Positions 35,088 through 42,807 of a stretch of DNA of 64,000 nt are shown here, one piece after another. The stretch spans positions 4,092,001 to 4,156,000 of the forward strand of contig OY969553.1 of NCBI GenBank assembly GCA_963700925.1, written 5' to 3'. How positions within the stretch are numbered: the stretch's first letter is position 1; each line of letters starts with the position of its first letter. The notes below the pieces were generated by a model. The model saw nothing but the letters and a program-made list of their open reading frames with translations. It was not told the origin of the DNA and did not search any database. The stretch is from CAWJMD01 sp963700925 (GTDB taxonomy: Bacteria > Actinomycetota > Actinomycetes > Actinomycetales > CAWJMD01). The translations under genes and the position numbers were made by a program.

Positions 35088-36746
35088 ATGATCGATAGCG
35101 CGCGCACCCTCACCGACACGGAGCTGGTTGACGAGGTCGTGAGGTTGGAGCGGCAGGTCGGCGCGCTACACGCTCAGCAGGCGGGCGTGATCGCAGAACT
35201 CTCTCGACGACGGGTGGCGGCCTGGGAGGCCGACATCGCCGATGCCGAGGAGACGGGGGTCAGCGCCGACGTGCGACGCGGGCTCGAGGCTGCGTTCGAT
35301 GACGGGGCTGCCGAGATCGGGCTTGCCCTTGCCCTTTCCCCGGGCACCGCGCGGGCGCGTGTCGAGGCGGCCGTCGCGATGTGCACAACCATGCCGCGCA
35401 CACTCGCGGCGCTCAAGGCGGGCCGGCTGGACAGGGCGCGTGCAGAGCACCTCGCCCGCTTGACCTCGGTCCTGAGTCCTGTTGTGCGGGAGGAGGTTGA
35501 GGCGGAGGTTCTCCGCTTCTTGGACGACGAACGCGTGGTGATGACGCGCGCCAAGCTCGGGCTGCGGGTCCGGGAGGCGATCGCCAGGGCGGACGCGGCC
35601 TCGGTGGCCGCTGCCCATGCCGCCAAGACTGCAGAGCGAAGGGTGTGGATCGAGCCACTGCCCGACGCGATGGCTCGGCTGTGTGTGGAGGGTCCGGCTG
35701 CACAGGTCCATGCGTTGTACACGGCGGTTGATGCGCTGGCCAGGGTCGAAGAGGCCACGCCCGACGGGTCGGACGTCCGCGCGAATCCGGAGAACTCGAA
35801 CGGGTTACAGGGATGCCCAGGGCTAGAGGGAAGCCCAGCGTTCGAGCTGAGCATCGACCCCTTCACGCAGCCGATCGGCGAGCGATTCAGGCAGCGCGAG
35901 GGAGCGAAGTCCGCGCGGGACCAGGCGGCCTTCGCCAACCCGGCTCGCCCCGTGGACAGACGCTCGATCGGTGCGCGGCGCTTCGATGCTCTGGTCGCGA
36001 TCGCCGCGGACGTGCTGGCCGACCCGGACCGTCGGCTGGGCACGGTACAAGGACAGGCTCCGCACATCCAGGTCACCGTCGCAGCAACGACTCTCGCTGG
36101 TGCAGACAACAAGCCCGGTCGCCTGACCGGCTACGGGCCGATTCCCGCGGATGCGGCGCGCCGACTGGCCGCGATCGGCGTGTGGCGGCGCTTGCTGACC
36201 GACCCTGTCACGGGAGCCGTCACGGAGTACGGGCGACGCACCTACCGGCCTCCGGCCGCGCTGCGTGACCTGATCCTTGCCCGCGACACGACGTGCATCC
36301 AGCCCAGCTGCGGACAGCCCTCGCGCACGTCCCAGATCGACCACCTGACTGCCTACGACAGCGGCGGCACCACGGGTGACAGCAACACCGGTCCCCAGTG
36401 CGGACCGCACCACCTGATCAAGACTCACCGCCCGCGCTGGGCAGTGGAACGCCTACCCGACGGCGCGCTGGCCTGGACGTCGCCGACGGGACATGTCTAC
36501 CTGCGCCCTCCAGATCCAGTGGGGTCGGTCAGACCCATCAGCCGGGACGACGAGGCCCACGAGGGCGGTGCCTACTTCGACGAGTTGACCGGTCTTCTCG
36601 TCGACGAGGACGGACAGCCGGACACCTTCCTCACGAACACCGAGTTCGCCTCCATCTGCCGCGAAATGGACGCCGCGCAAGAGGGAACGGCTGTACCCGT
36701 GGCGCGCGTCACCGTCCCGAGCTACGACGCGCCGCCGCCCTTCTGA
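35088..36746 (+). CDS. DUF222/HNH endonuclease-like protein (13E12 repeat family)
   Basis: 552 residues. The N-terminal and middle DUF222 region (about residues 10-330) has LALALSPGTARARVEAAVAM and DRARAEHLARLTSVLSP. The C-terminal HNH motif spans about 400-450: TTCIQPSCGQPSRTSQIDHL, then AYDSGGTTGDSNTGPQCGPH and HLIKTH, with the CxxxxC and HH residues in place. These genes occur in many copies in actinobacterial genomes, often linked to mobile DNA; their biological role is not established. A 22-bp duplication covers the stop codon. Confidence 0.92.
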   Translation: MIDSARTLTDTELVDEVVRLERQVGALHAQQAGVIAELSRRRVAAWEADIADAEETGVSADVRRGLEAAFDDGAAEIGLALALSPGTARARVEAAVAMCTTMPRTLAALKAGRLDRARAEHLARLTSVLSPVVREEVEAEVLRFLDDERVVMTRAKLGLRVREAIARADAASVAAAHAAKTAERRVWIEPLPDAMARLCVEGPAAQVHALYTAVDALARVEEATPDGSDVRANPENSNGLQGCPGLEGSPAFELSIDPFTQPIGERFRQREGAKSARDQAAFANPARPVDRRSIGARRFDALVAIAADVLADPDRRLGTVQGQAPHIQVTVAATTLAGADNKPGRLTGYGPIPADAARRLAAIGVWRRLLTDPVTGAVTEYGRRTYRPPAALRDLILARDTTCIQPSCGQPSRTSQIDHLTAYDSGGTTGDSNTGPQCGPHHLIKTHRPRWAVERLPDGALAWTSPTGHVYLRPPDPVGSVRPISRDDEAHEGGAYFDELTGLLVDEDGQPDTFLTNTEFASICREMDAAQEGTAVPVARVTVPSYDAPPPF

Positions 36747-36769
36747 AGACGCGCCGCCGCCCTTCTGAC
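36726..36769 (+). repeat. 22-bp tandem duplication over a stop codon
   Basis: GACGCGCCGCCGCCCTTCTGA occurs at 36726-36746 and again at 36748-36768, one base between. It duplicates the last six codons and the stop of the HNH gene, a recent slippage event. Confidence 0.9.
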
Positions 36770-36863
36770 GACACGGCGGCTGATGTGACGACACTTGGCC
36801 TTCCATTTGCGGTCCCTGTGCAGTCCCTCACCCGCGGCCCTATCCCGTAAAGCGATCCGGGTC

Positions 36864-36869
36864 TAGTCT
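36864..36869 (+). promoter_or_regulatory. Possible -10 element TAGTCT
   Basis: TAGTCT about 60 nt upstream of the ATG at 36930. Unlike the leaderless cases, the downstream gene has its own ribosome site (GGGGGGACAG), so a short leader is implied. Confidence 0.35.
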
Positions 36870-36929
36870 CCAATTGCCGCGGGTGGCGGCTCCAGCCGTT
36901 GGGCTGATGACGGGGACGGGGGGACAGTC

Positions 36930-37397
36930 ATGTTGGTGCGACGAATTGCTCGGTGGAGTGGTGTAGCCAGCCTGTCGGCGGTGCTCCTGGCAGGTACCTC
37001 ACTGTTGCCGGCGCAGGCGGCACAGGGCTTCACGGTAGCCACTGACGGTAGCGACACCGACGGGTCGGCCCACGCGACGGGTCAGTTGACTTTCAGCGGG
37101 CGCCACACGATCGCCGTCTACTCGGAGGTGTGGGACGCCTGCCCTGGCGACGGTGACGGCGCATACCTCGCGTGGGGGGTGCGGTTCACGGACGGCTACG
37201 GTGTGAGCCCGTACTACGAAAACGCGTTCAACAAAGACATCAACGGCTGCGGCAACGGTCGGTCGAAGAAGCTCGTCGACAAAACCTGGCCGAGGGAGGT
37301 GTACGACGTCAGGCTCTGCGTGTTTGAAGTCGATGCCGACCTTGACGACGTCAAGGCCATGGACTGCAGCAGATTCATCAAGAACCCGCACGTCTAG
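36930..37397 (+). CDS. Small secreted protein, function unknown
   Basis: 155 residues with a signal peptide (SGVASLSAVLLAGTSLLPAQA, cleavage near AQAAQG). The mature part of about 120 residues has cysteines at DACPGDG, NGCGNG, RLCVFEV and MDCSRF, an even number consistent with two disulfides. Strands such as HTIAVYSEVW and VYDVRLCVFEVD suggest a compact beta domain. No family recognised. Confidence 0.72.
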   Translation: MLVRRIARWSGVASLSAVLLAGTSLLPAQAAQGFTVATDGSDTDGSAHATGQLTFSGRHTIAVYSEVWDACPGDGDGAYLAWGVRFTDGYGVSPYYENAFNKDINGCGNGRSKKLVDKTWPREVYDVRLCVFEVDADLDDVKAMDCSRFIKNPHV

Positions 37398-37543
37398 GGG
37401 CACATGCCGGCTTCAGGCGGGGCGTGATCGCCCGCATCGAAGCGGCCCTCGCGCAGTAGCGCCGTCGACGCACGACGTCCGCCGAGAAACCTTCATCGCG
37501 CTGCGACCGGATGGCCTCTCCGGGCGTCATCGGGTAGGAGACG

Positions 37544-38128
37544 ATGACGGACGACGGCCCTGGGGGTGGCGTGGTGCACGAGGAAGACTTCGACGTGTTC
37601 TACGCGTCGACGGTCCACCGGCTGTCAGGACAGCTCTCCCTGATCACCGGTGACCGCGAGGAGGCACGCGACTGCGTGCAGGAGGCGTTCGAGCGTGCCT
37701 GGCTGCGGTGGCACGACGTCCGTCTCGCGAACTCCCCGGAGGCGTGGGTCCGTACCGTGGCCCGGCGCCTGGCCGTGAGCCGGTGGCGGCGCATGCGCAA
37801 CGCCGCGACCGCCTGGCAGCGCAAGGGCACTGACCTCGGCGGCCACCTTGAAGGCCCGGACTCCGGGTCGCCGGACCGGATGGCGCTGGTGGCGGCTTTG
37901 CTGCAGCTTCCCGAGGTACAGCGCACGGCCATCGTCCTGCACCACCTGTGCGACCTCGACGTCGCAGCGGTAGCCGAAGAGACCGGGGCGACGCTGTCGG
38001 CGGTCAAGTCCCGGTTGAGCCGAGGCCGCCAGCGTCTCGCCGAGCTGCTGGGTGAGCCCGTCCCGGACGACGGCTCGCTCCCCACAAAGCCCACGACTGA
38101 CCGACCCAACAGGACGGTGAACCGATGA
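37544..38128 (+). CDS. SigE-family ECF sigma factor, copy 1
   Basis: 194 residues. Region 2 is DFDVFYASTVHRLSGQL, ARDCVQEAFERAWLRWHDV and EAWVRTVARRLAVSRWRR. Region 4 is LLQLPEVQRTAIVLHHLCDL, then VAEETGATLSAVKSRLSRGRQ, the recognition helix. This is the SigE-like ECF group common in Nocardioidaceae and Streptomyces. An AGGAGA site precedes ATG 37544. The stop overlaps the next gene (ATGA), which encodes a membrane protein likely to restrain it. The pair is repeated directly downstream. Confidence 0.9.
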   Translation: MTDDGPGGGVVHEEDFDVFYASTVHRLSGQLSLITGDREEARDCVQEAFERAWLRWHDVRLANSPEAWVRTVARRLAVSRWRRMRNAATAWQRKGTDLGGHLEGPDSGSPDRMALVAALLQLPEVQRTAIVLHHLCDLDVAAVAEETGATLSAVKSRLSRGRQRLAELLGEPVPDDGSLPTKPTTDRPNRTVNR

Positions 38129-39060
38129 CGCCGCACGACACCCTCCACGACCGGCTGGCGGACGTGGCTGCCGCGTTGGCCACCCCCGTCCCGGAGGGGA
38201 CGCAGGTCCGCCGCAGCGCGGTCCGGCACCGCACCCAGCGGCGAGTGGTCGCCGGAACCATGGTGACCCTCGCAATGGCAGGCATCGCCGTGGCTGCAAG
38301 CACCATGACCGGGCCGCGGGATGCGTCGCTCGCGCCGCCGGCCACGCCGTTTCCCTCGGTGACCTCCGCGCCAACCGAGCCGTCGCCGGAGCCCAGCATG
38401 TCGGCGACGCGAAGCGAGAACACCACGCCGACTGAGACCGAGTCCGTCGGTGCGCCACCGCTCACACGGGAGGAGGCCCAGCGCGTCGTGGCCGACCTCC
38501 GGTTCCCGGTCGAGGAGGAGTGGATCCCCGACGAGGTAACGCCCGTGACGGAGATCGACGAGCCGATCTGGGCGGCGCTGGGCTGCCCCGACGTGCCGTT
38601 CGGCGGGGACGCGCTCGCTGCCCGCACCCTCCACCACTCCGAGGTGGACTGGGAGTCCTTGCGGCAGGTCGTCGTGTACGAGGACGCCGCCCAGGCGGCG
38701 GACGCGTTCGCCGACCTGCGCAGCCACATGCGCACCTGCCACGCCCAGCCGGTCGTCGAGGACGTCGGCGGCGAGACCTGGACGACGACGATGGTCGGCG
38801 GCCAACTGGAGCTCGGGGACGAGTCGTTCTGGGTCGGCGAGGACATGCGCGTCACAGCGAGCGACGGCGACGCGCCGCCGGACCGGGTCGGGCAGGAGCA
38901 GATCTACACACACGCCAACCTTCTGGCGCTCGACGACAACGTCATCGTCTCGATCTGGTCGCCCGCCTACCGAGCCGACGGCCGGACCCGGTTCGTCCAG
39001 GAAGCATCCGAGGAGTTCGAGGCGTTCCAACCGCGCTACGAGGAGGTCCGGCGACCCTGA
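38125..39060 (+). CDS. Membrane partner of sigma factor copy 1 (putative anti-sigma)
   Basis: 311 residues: a 45-residue cytoplasmic N-terminus rich in arginine (RRSAVRHRTQRR), one membrane helix (VVAGTMVTLAMAGIAVAAS), a Pro/Ser/Thr stalk and an extracytoplasmic domain of about 210 residues. No zinc-anti-sigma HxxxCxxC motif is visible, so the anti-sigma role rests on coupling to the sigma gene and on topology. The outer domain shares LGDESFW, LALDDNVIVSIWSP and RYEEVRR with the second copy. Confidence 0.75.
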   Translation: MTPHDTLHDRLADVAAALATPVPEGTQVRRSAVRHRTQRRVVAGTMVTLAMAGIAVAASTMTGPRDASLAPPATPFPSVTSAPTEPSPEPSMSATRSENTTPTETESVGAPPLTREEAQRVVADLRFPVEEEWIPDEVTPVTEIDEPIWAALGCPDVPFGGDALAARTLHHSEVDWESLRQVVVYEDAAQAADAFADLRSHMRTCHAQPVVEDVGGETWTTTMVGGQLELGDESFWVGEDMRVTASDGDAPPDRVGQEQIYTHANLLALDDNVIVSIWSPAYRADGRTRFVQEASEEFEAFQPRYEEVRRP

Positions 39061-39166
39061 CTGAACTACCCCAAAGAGGTCCGCGACTTTTGTGGGACGC
39101 GACCGCCCGCCCAGACGTCATCACCAGTGACACGATGACCGGCGACAGTCTGGGGGAGATGGCGCG

Positions 39167-39739
39167 ATGCAGGATCAGGACTTCGGTGCGCTGTACTCGG
39201 CGACGGTCCACCGGCTGAGCGCCCAGCTCTACCTGATGACCGGAGACCGCGAAGAGGCCCACGACTGCGTGCAGGAGGCCTTCGAGCGGGCGTGGTTGCG
39301 CTGGCCACATGTGCAGACCCACACCTCGCCGGAGGCATGGGTGCGGACGGTCGCGCGCCGGCTCGCGGTCAGCAGGTGGCGGAAGGGCCGAAACGCGCTG
39401 ACGGCCTGGCAGCGGCGCAGTGACGTCATCCCCGACGTGATCGAGAGCTCCGAAGAGGGAGCCGCCCAGAGACGCGCCCTCGTCGACGCCCTGCAACAGC
39501 TTCCGACGGCACAACGGGTGGCGATCGTCCTGCACTACCTGTGCGACCTGGACGTCGCTGCCGTCTCCGCCGAGACCGGTGTGCCGCCGAGCAGCGTCAG
39601 GAGCCAGCTCTTTCGCGGACGGCAGCGGCTGGCTCAGCTGCTCGACGACCCCCGAATCGACGACACCCGAGTCGACGACACCCGAGTCGACGACACCAGT
39701 CCCAGCTCCCATGGCCTCACCAGGAAGGCGACGAGATGA
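39167..39739 (+). CDS. SigE-family ECF sigma factor, copy 2
   Basis: 190 residues, clearly a tandem duplicate of the sigma factor at 37544: DFGALYSATVHRLSAQLYLM, CVQEAFERAWLRWPHV, VARRLAVSRWRKGRNALTAW, and region 4 LPTAQRVAIVLHYLCDLDVA with PPSSVRSQLFRGRQRL. The recognition-helix residues differ from copy 1 (SSVRSQLFRGR against SAVKSRLSRGR), which may mean a different promoter preference. The C-terminus carries a V/I-D-D-T-R repeat encoded by three 15-bp DNA units. The stop overlaps the partner gene by ATGA. Confidence 0.9.
   Translation: MQDQDFGALYSATVHRLSAQLYLMTGDREEAHDCVQEAFERAWLRWPHVQTHTSPEAWVRTVARRLAVSRWRKGRNALTAWQRRSDVIPDVIESSEEGAAQRRALVDALQQLPTAQRVAIVLHYLCDLDVAAVSAETGVPPSSVRSQLFRGRQRLAQLLDDPRIDDTRVDDTRVDDTSPSSHGLTRKATR
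39651..39695 (+). repeat. 15-bp tandem repeat, three units, in sigma copy 2
   Basis: CCCGAATCGACGACA followed by two copies of CCCGAGTCGACGACA. In frame, each unit adds five residues (about RVDDT), so copy-number change would lengthen the tail without shifting the frame. Confidence 0.9.
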
Positions 39740-40611
39740 CCTCCAACTCGGTCCTGCACGACCTTCTCTCTGACGCTGCCCGTGACGCGAGCAAGCCTGT
39801 CAGGGACGTCGAAGCCGTCTGTGCCAGCGCAGCGCGGCACCGCAGCCAGCGTCGCGGTCTCGCTGCTCTCGCAACTGCGGCCGTGGCGGTCACGCTTGCC
39901 GTCGGGGTGGTGAACGGGCTTCCCGATGCGATGTCGCTGCCACCCACTTCGACCACTCCGTCGCCGACGCCGACCGTGGAGTCGGCCGACAGACTCACCC
40001 AGTCCGAGGCCGCAGCAGCGCTCGAGGACTTCAGGTTCGCACACGAGGCTGCTTGGCGTGCAGGCGGGAGTCCTTCGAATCCGGTTGAGACTCAGACGCG
40101 CGTGACACCCTGGCTCGCCAGGGGATGCTCCCCGGGCTCCGTCCCGGCGAGGAATGCGCTCGCCATGCGCACGGTCATCGCGGGGGCGGCCGTGCCCTCC
40201 TCGGGGCAGGTCGCGGTGTTCTCCGATGCCTGGGACGCGGCAACGGCGTTCAGCGAGCTGCGTGCGGCGATCCAGGCGTGTCAGGACGAGAGTGAGCGTG
40301 ACACCCGGATCGCCGGCCCGCTGACGCTCGCCACCATGTACATCGGTGACGAGGTCCGCCTGGGCGACGACGCCTTCTGGACGAGCTCAAAGGAGGTCGT
40401 CACCGCCCTCGAGGAGGGGTTCACCGGGAGCAAGCAGGTCGATGACGAGTTCCCCAGCACGGCGGCCGCCGACCTGCTGGTCCTGGACGGCAACGTCGTC
40501 GTCATCCTCTCGGCCCCCGCATCCGAGAACGTCGGACGCGCGGAGTTCGTCACCACCGCCAGCGCGGAGTGGGAGGCGCTTCGCCCGCAGTACGAAGACA
40601 TCCGGCGCTGA
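39736..40611 (+). CDS. Membrane partner of sigma factor copy 2 (putative anti-sigma)
   Basis: 291 residues from ATG 39736 (ATGA overlap). Same plan as the protein at 38125: basic N-terminus (CASAARHRSQRRG), a membrane helix (LAALATAAVAVTLAVGVVNG), a TPSPTPT stalk and an outer domain with LGDDAFW, LVLDGNVVVILSAPA and QYEDIRR. It is homologous to the first partner but well diverged, so the duplication is not recent. Putative sensor and anti-sigma factor; no zinc motif is seen. Confidence 0.75.
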   Translation: MTSNSVLHDLLSDAARDASKPVRDVEAVCASAARHRSQRRGLAALATAAVAVTLAVGVVNGLPDAMSLPPTSTTPSPTPTVESADRLTQSEAAAALEDFRFAHEAAWRAGGSPSNPVETQTRVTPWLARGCSPGSVPARNALAMRTVIAGAAVPSSGQVAVFSDAWDAATAFSELRAAIQACQDESERDTRIAGPLTLATMYIGDEVRLGDDAFWTSSKEVVTALEEGFTGSKQVDDEFPSTAAADLLVLDGNVVVILSAPASENVGRAEFVTTASAEWEALRPQYEDIRR

Positions 40612-40698
40612 CCGGCCGAAGAACTCTCCACTCTTGGGGCCGCAGGTTGGGCACCTCCTGACGAGGCCCCACCCGCACCACCGGTCGATGCTGCCGGA

Positions 40699-42807
40699 AT
40701 GGCGACGCGACGGATCCGGGTGGGCATCGACACCGGAGGCACGTTCACCGACGTCGTCGCCGTCGACGAGGACTCCGGCGAGGTGGTCACCACCAAGACG
40801 CCGTCCACGCCGGCCGACCCGGCCGAGGGCTTCCTCGCAGGCATCGAGAAGGTGCTCGGACGGCTCTCATCTGATGGTGACCCGGTCGGCGGCGAAGCCC
40901 TCACCGCGGTCAGTCACGGCACGACGGTGGCCACGAACAAGCTGCTCGAGGGCAAGGTCGAGAACCTCGGCTTCGTCACCACCGAGGGCTACCGCCACAT
41001 CCTCGAGATCGCCCGCCAGTCGGTGCCCGACGGCTACGGCAACTCCTACTTCTGGGTCAAGCCTCCGCGCATCGTGCCGGCCGACCGGGTGCGCACCGTC
41101 GGCGGACGGCTCGCGGTCGACGGCTCCGAGGTGCGCCCCTTCGACACCGACCAGGCGATCGCCGCCGCACGCTTCTTCAAGGACCTGGGCATCTCGACGA
41201 TCGGGGTCTGCTTCCTGCACGCGTACGCCAACCCCGAGCACGAGGAGCTGATGCGCGACGTCATCGAGCGCGAGCACCCCGAGGCCACGGTCAGCATCTC
41301 GAGCGAGGTGCTGCGCGAGTACCGCGAGTACGAGCGGTCGGTGACGACCCTCGTCGACGCCGCGGTCAAGCCGAACATCCGGTCCTACGTGCAGAACATC
41401 GCGAAGCGGCTGGCCGAGTTCGCCACCACCGAGGGCACGCCGCGCGACGTGCCCTTCTACGTGATGAAGTCCAACGGCGGGGTGCTGTCGGCCGCCGAGG
41501 TGGTGAAACAGCCCATCACCACGGTGCTTTCGGGCCCGGCGGCGGGGGCGCTCGGCGCTGCGCTCGTCGCCAGCGAGGCCGGCGTCTCGAAGGTGCTGAC
41601 GTGCGACGGCGGCGGCACGTCGACCGACGTCACGGTGGTCGTCGACGGACAGCCGGCCCTGACCACCGAGGGAACGGTCGGCGCGTACCCGTCCAAGATC
41701 CCGATGATCGACGTCGTCACGGTCGGCGCCGGCGGCGGCTCGATCGCGTGGGTGACGCCCGAGGGCACTCTCAAGGTCGGTCCCCACTCGGCCGGCGCGG
41801 AGCCCGGCCCCCTCTGCTACGGCAAGGGTGGCACGGAGCCGACGATCACCGACGCACACCTTCTTCTCGGACGGATTCCGCCGCACCTGCTCGGCGGCGA
41901 GATCCCGCTCGACGTCGAGGCCGCCGGCGAGGGCGTCTCGACACTCGCCCAAAGGCTCGGGATGGGTGTGGAGGAGTGTGCCGCAGGCATTCTCGAGATC
42001 TCCGCGTGGAATCAGGCGAACGCGCTGCGGCAGATCAGCGTCAAGCGTGGCCTCGACGTCCGCGACTTCACCCTGGTGACGTTCGGCGGCTCGGGCTCGC
42101 TGCTGGCGTGCCGGCTCGTCGACGTGCTGGGGCTGGCCGGGGTGCTGGTGCCACCGAACCCCGGCAACCTCTCGGCCTTCGGACTGCTGACCGTCGACGT
42201 TCGCAACGACTACGTGCGCACCCACGTCCGACGTCATGACCGTCTCGACCACGAGGCAGTGCAGCAGGTGCTCGACGAGCTCACCGCCGACGCCGACAAG
42301 GCCCTGGCAGCAGAGGGTTTCGACGCGGACGCGCGACAGTTCGTGCGGACAGCAGACCTCCGCTACTTCGGCCAGGCCTTCGAGGTCAGGGTCGACCTGC
42401 CCGACGGCGAGACGTTCGACGACGAGCTCGCTGTCGGGACGGCGAATGCGTTCCACGCCGAGCACAAGTCGCTCTACGGGTACGACTTCTCCGACGACCC
42501 GACCCAGCACGTCGAGTGGGTGAACCTCAGGGTGACCGGGGTCGGCCCGATCCACCGTCCCGACCTGCCGCGGGTGGAGTCGGGCTCCGGCGCCGAAACC
42601 GCCTGCACCGGAACGCGACAGGCGTACTTCGATGACTGGACGCCGGCCGCCCTCTACGACCGGGCCCGGCTGGGTGACGGCGACGTGCTGCACGGTCCGG
42701 CCGTGATCGAGGAGTTCGGGTCGACGATCCCGCTGCACCCCGGCTTCAAGGCCGAGGTCGACGGGTTCGGCAACGTGCTGATCGCGCGCGAGGAGGCTGT
42801 CTCATGA
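40699..42807 (+). CDS. Hydantoinase/oxoprolinase A subunit (HyuA type)
   Basis: 702 residues. ATP-dependent ring opening of hydantoins, 5-oxoproline or related cyclic amides, acting with the B subunit. The actin-like ATPase motifs are GIDTGGTFTDVVAVD at the N-terminus and TCDGGGTSTDVTVV in the middle; AVSHGTTVATNKLLEG and GAGGGSIAWV are family signatures. GATGCT lies 6 nt upstream of the ATG, a weak leaderless -10. The stop overlaps the B-subunit start (ATGA). Confidence 0.92.
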   Translation: MATRRIRVGIDTGGTFTDVVAVDEDSGEVVTTKTPSTPADPAEGFLAGIEKVLGRLSSDGDPVGGEALTAVSHGTTVATNKLLEGKVENLGFVTTEGYRHILEIARQSVPDGYGNSYFWVKPPRIVPADRVRTVGGRLAVDGSEVRPFDTDQAIAAARFFKDLGISTIGVCFLHAYANPEHEELMRDVIEREHPEATVSISSEVLREYREYERSVTTLVDAAVKPNIRSYVQNIAKRLAEFATTEGTPRDVPFYVMKSNGGVLSAAEVVKQPITTVLSGPAAGALGAALVASEAGVSKVLTCDGGGTSTDVTVVVDGQPALTTEGTVGAYPSKIPMIDVVTVGAGGGSIAWVTPEGTLKVGPHSAGAEPGPLCYGKGGTEPTITDAHLLLGRIPPHLLGGEIPLDVEAAGEGVSTLAQRLGMGVEECAAGILEISAWNQANALRQISVKRGLDVRDFTLVTFGGSGSLLACRLVDVLGLAGVLVPPNPGNLSAFGLLTVDVRNDYVRTHVRRHDRLDHEAVQQVLDELTADADKALAAEGFDADARQFVRTADLRYFGQAFEVRVDLPDGETFDDELAVGTANAFHAEHKSLYGYDFSDDPTQHVEWVNLRVTGVGPIHRPDLPRVESGSGAETACTGTRQAYFDDWTPAALYDRARLGDGDVLHGPAVIEEFGSTIPLHPGFKAEVDGFGNVLIAREEAVS

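Noticed and set aside
35088..36746. HNH gene as a homing endonuclease or prophage terminase component
   Set aside because: The DUF222 plus HNH architecture is the common actinobacterial 13E12 family, and no intron, intein or phage genes are nearby.
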